From Kribbella kalugense (GTDB lineage Bacteria; Actinomycetota; Actinomycetes; Propionibacteriales; Kribbellaceae): a stretch of 64,000 nt of DNA. Position numbers and translations under genes: made by a program. The first letter of the stretch is position 1. The number at the start of each line of letters is the position of its first letter. The stretch lies in assembly GCF_004365875.1 (NCBI RefSeq), contig NZ_SODF01000001.1:3100001-3164000 (forward strand). Reading direction: 5' to 3'. Shown here one piece after another: positions 61,978 through 64,000 of this stretch. Under the pieces are notes generated by a model. That model did not search any database. It worked only from the letters and a program-made list of their open reading frames with translations, and was not told the origin of the DNA.

Positions 61978-62589
61978 TTACTTCACCGCGAGTACGCCGT
62001 GAGTCACGAGCTCGACTCCGATCGCCAGGGTCAGGAAGCCGATGATGCGGCTGAGCGCACCCAGGCCCGTCGGCCCCAGCTTGTCGACCAACGGCGTACC
62101 GAAGCGGAGCAGAAGCGCGATCAGGCCGGCGATCACCACCGACGCGACGATCACGCTCAACCGGTTGGTGATCCCGGGATGGCGCGCGGTCAGTGCGATC
62201 ACCACGCCGATCGCGCCCGGACCGGCGATCAGCGGCAGCGCCATCGGTGAGAACGACACGTCCGGCTTCGCCACTCCGTGCGTCTTCTCGTCGTCGGTCA
62301 GCGTCTGACGGGCCACGATCATCCCGAAGCCGGAGTGCGCGACCACCAGACCGCCGGCGATCTGGAGCGCGGGCAGGCCGATGCCGAGCCCCTCCAGAAC
62401 CAGCGTGCCGAGCAGCGCGAATACGGCCAGGATCCCCAGCACGTAGACACCTGTCATCAGCGCTTGGCGGTTCATCGCGGCGCGGTCGACGCCGCCGGTC
62501 ATGCCGGCGAAGGTGGCCAGCGCTCCGATCGGATTCGTGATCGGCAACAATGCAGCCAGCGCCGAAACCGCAACGTGTACGGGCTCCAC
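61978..62589 (-). CDS. MarC-family integral membrane protein
   Basis: Membrane protein of 203 residues from GTG 62589. Six hydrophobic helices, with family motifs ALLPITNPIGALATFAGMTG near 10-29 and SFSPMALPLIAGPGAIGVVI near 110-129. MarC proteins were once linked to multiple antibiotic resistance, but their function remains unknown. A longer frame upstream to 62850 is antisense to the cation-efflux gene, so the GTG is preferred. The gene is 44 bp downstream of that transporter on the same strand. Confidence 0.88.
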   Translation of the reverse strand: MEPVHVAVSALAALLPITNPIGALATFAGMTGGVDRAAMNRQALMTGVYVLGILAVFALLGTLVLEGLGIGLPALQIAGGLVVAHSGFGMIVARQTLTDDEKTHGVAKPDVSFSPMALPLIAGPGAIGVVIALTARHPGITNRLSVIVASVVIAGLIALLLRFGTPLVDKLGPTGLGALSRIIGFLTLAIGVELVTHGVLAVK

Positions 62590-62633
62590 GGTCGGGAGCG
62601 TACACCTCCCGACCGGCCACGAAAGTACGCCCT

Positions 62634-63623
62634 CTAAGCCGGCGGCTCGACGTACCAGCTCGGCAGTTCGCCCGGCTCGAGCTTCGTGCCGTCGCCGGGG
62701 CGGGAGAGGGTGAGGATCGCCTGCTGGATCTCCCGACGGGCGTTCAGTGCGTCCTCGATCGCGTACAGCCTGGCGGCGACCTCGGACTCGACATCGTTGC
62801 CGGTGACGTCGACCGCTGCGACCAGGAAGATCCGGTCGGCGCCGACCCACTCCATGTGCAGGAACGTCACCCGCTCGATGTCCTTGTGCTCGAGCAGTGC
62901 GCGCAGTACCCGGTTCCGCGCGAGCGGCGTCACCGCCTCACCGGTCAGGAAGTCCATGTTCCGGCTGATCAGGAACAGCGCGACCACGCCGAGCAATACG
63001 CCGACCACGATCGAACCGACCGCGTCCCAGGCCGCGTTGCCCGTCAGCTGGTGCATCAGGATCGCGAGCGCGGCGATCAGGATGCCGATCAGCGCGGACA
63101 GGTCCTCGACGAAGACGGCCCGCAGGACCGGGTTCGAGGTGATCTGCACGTACCGCCACGGCCGCAGCATCCGCTCGAGCGCGCCGGCCTTGGTCTGCCG
63201 CAGCGCCTGGCTGAACGAGATCCCCTCGAGCACGAACGAGACCCCGAGGACGGCGTACGCCCAGCCGTACGACGCTCCGTCCGCCTCGCCGTGCTGCAGC
63301 GACTGGATCCCGTGCCAGACAGAGACCGCTGCACCGACCGTGAACAGGCCGAACGCGGCGAACATCGACCAGATGTAGCCGACCCGCCCGTACCCGAGCG
63401 GATGCGTCCGGTCGGCCGGCTTCCTGCCCCGCCGCTCGCCGACCAGCAGGAAGATCTCGTTGCCGGTGTCGGCCCAGGAGTGCGCCGCCTCTGCCGTCAT
63501 CGAGGCAGATCCGGTGATCACCGAGACGACCGTCTTCGCGACCGCGATCAACAGGTTCGCCGCCAGCGCGACCAGCACTGTCAGCAGGCTCTCGCCCCCG
63601 GCCTCGTCGTCCGCGCTGCTCAC
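62634..63623 (-). CDS. Cation diffusion facilitator-family transporter
   Basis: CDF transporter of 329 residues, GTG start. Helix 2 reads [20 protein letters not shown], where the HxxxD (HSWAD) metal-site motif is intact; helix 5 [20 protein letters not shown] has the second metal motif ending in D. The C-terminal ~90 residues form the cytoplasmic metal-sensing domain ([20 protein letters not shown]). Exports Zn2+, Fe2+ or similar in exchange for protons; the specific ion is unknown. Confidence 0.9.
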   Translation of the reverse strand: MSSADDEAGGESLLTVLVALAANLLIAVAKTVVSVITGSASMTAEAAHSWADTGNEIFLLVGERRGRKPADRTHPLGYGRVGYIWSMFAAFGLFTVGAAVSVWHGIQSLQHGEADGASYGWAYAVLGVSFVLEGISFSQALRQTKAGALERMLRPWRYVQITSNPVLRAVFVEDLSALIGILIAALAILMHQLTGNAAWDAVGSIVVGVLLGVVALFLISRNMDFLTGEAVTPLARNRVLRALLEHKDIERVTFLHMEWVGADRIFLVAAVDVTGNDVESEVAARLYAIEDALNARREIQQAILTLSRPGDGTKLEPGELPSWYVEPPA

Positions 63624-63669
63624 AGCACGACAGTAATCCCTGATCCCTGCCGCTCACCGCAACTTCGGC

Positions 63670-64000
63670 TCAGGTCGCGCGGATGACGAAGTTCTTGCTG
63701 AGCCCGGCCTGGAAGCGGCCGCACTTCGGTAAGGACACGCGGTAGATCACGTTGCCGACGTACGGCGGCTGGGCCAGCACTGTGAACCGTCCGCTCCGCC
63801 GGACGGCGGCCTGGCTGACTCCGCGCCACGCCGTCGCGCCCGACAGGCGTTGCAGCACCACCGGGCAGTCGTGAGCGGCCACGCCGACCACCGTGCCGTT
63901 GACCGGCACGACCGTGCCGACCGGAGCGGTCGTCCTGGACGGCGTCGCGGCGACGATCCCCGGCCGGCTGACCACCCAGCCGAGCCCCGCGGTGTCGAAC
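63670..64000 (-). CDS. C-terminal part of a secreted Ig-like protein (partial)
   Basis: The frame is open to the window end, so the N-terminus lies outside. The visible 109 residues form a beta-rich Ig-like module: TTAPVGTVVPVNGTVVGVA, CPVVLQRLSG, RSGRFTVLAQPPYVG, then VIYRVSLPKCGRFQ. Two cysteines could form a disulfide. Such modules are common in actinomycete exported proteins. Function unknown. Confidence 0.65.
   Translation of the reverse strand, partial: FDTAGLGWVVSRPGIVAATPSRTTAPVGTVVPVNGTVVGVAAHDCPVVLQRLSGATAWRGVSQAAVRRSGRFTVLAQPPYVGNVIYRVSLPKCGRFQAGLSKNFVIRAT

Overview
The window is about 70 percent G+C by eye, uses GTG starts often, and carries families typical of Actinobacteria: a mycothiol-type DinB protein, WYL regulators, a SigE-group sigma factor, a second DNA polymerase sliding clamp, EttA and oligoribonuclease. 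The overall style suggests a Kribbella-like member of the Nocardioidaceae/Kribbellaceae. That genus call is inference; nothing in the window fixes it. I see about 62 protein genes, two tRNAs (Arg-TCT and His-GTG), no rRNA, no insertion sequence, no CRISPR array and no prophage.

Layout. 0.1-8 kb: membrane protein, MscS channel, secreted GH18 chitinase with a palindromic operator, a four-gene thioesterase/truncated globin/OsmC operon, an SDR plus MaoC pair, and two tandem double-GNAT acetyltransferases. 8-25 kb: a chain of small regulator/target pairs (YafY, TetR, MarR with YceI, LysR with SDR, MarR with FAD monooxygenase, ArsR with SRPBCC), many with a visible palindrome between regulator and target. 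A beta-oxidation operon (acyl-CoA dehydrogenase, thiolase, SDR) faces its TetR regulator. Then come EttA and an SSB-like protein. 25-33 kb: two overlapping dynamin-like GTPases, one with a roughly 750-residue acidic disordered N-terminus, then a PrsW protease and tRNA-Arg. 33-39 kb: a TetR/esterase divergent pair, a P-loop protein, a dnaN paralogue, a DUF218 protein and an alpha/beta hydrolase.

39-56 kb is the most coherent part: an oxalate/formate island. It holds a LysR regulator with NAD-dependent formate dehydrogenase, a GntR regulator, and an operon read leftward (ThDP decarboxylase, formyl-CoA:oxalate CoA-transferase, NDP-forming acyl-CoA synthetase, divergent Nramp-like transporter, 4-TM partner). 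It also holds an OFA-type (oxalate/formate) MFS transporter coupled to a 173-residue unknown protein, a sucCD-like pair, a LacI regulator and a PanE-like reductase. Four separate promoters here share one operator-like sequence (TGCATACCGTATG and variants), which argues for a single regulon. The proposed chemistry is: oxalate imported; CoA transferred by Frc; oxalyl-CoA either decarboxylated to formyl-CoA (then formate, then CO2 plus NADH by formate dehydrogenase) or reduced to glyoxylate by the PanE-like enzyme.

56-64 kb: RibD-like reductase, P-loop protein, cold-shock protein with a leader hairpin, acetyltransferase, methyltransferase, orn, tRNA-His, a SigE-group sigma factor with a membrane-anchored partner, MarC, a cation-efflux protein and the C-terminal part of a secreted or Ig-like protein cut by the window end.

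The best candidates for undescribed biology are the transporter pair in the oxalate operon, the shared operator and its unidentified regulator, and the giant acidic GTPase.
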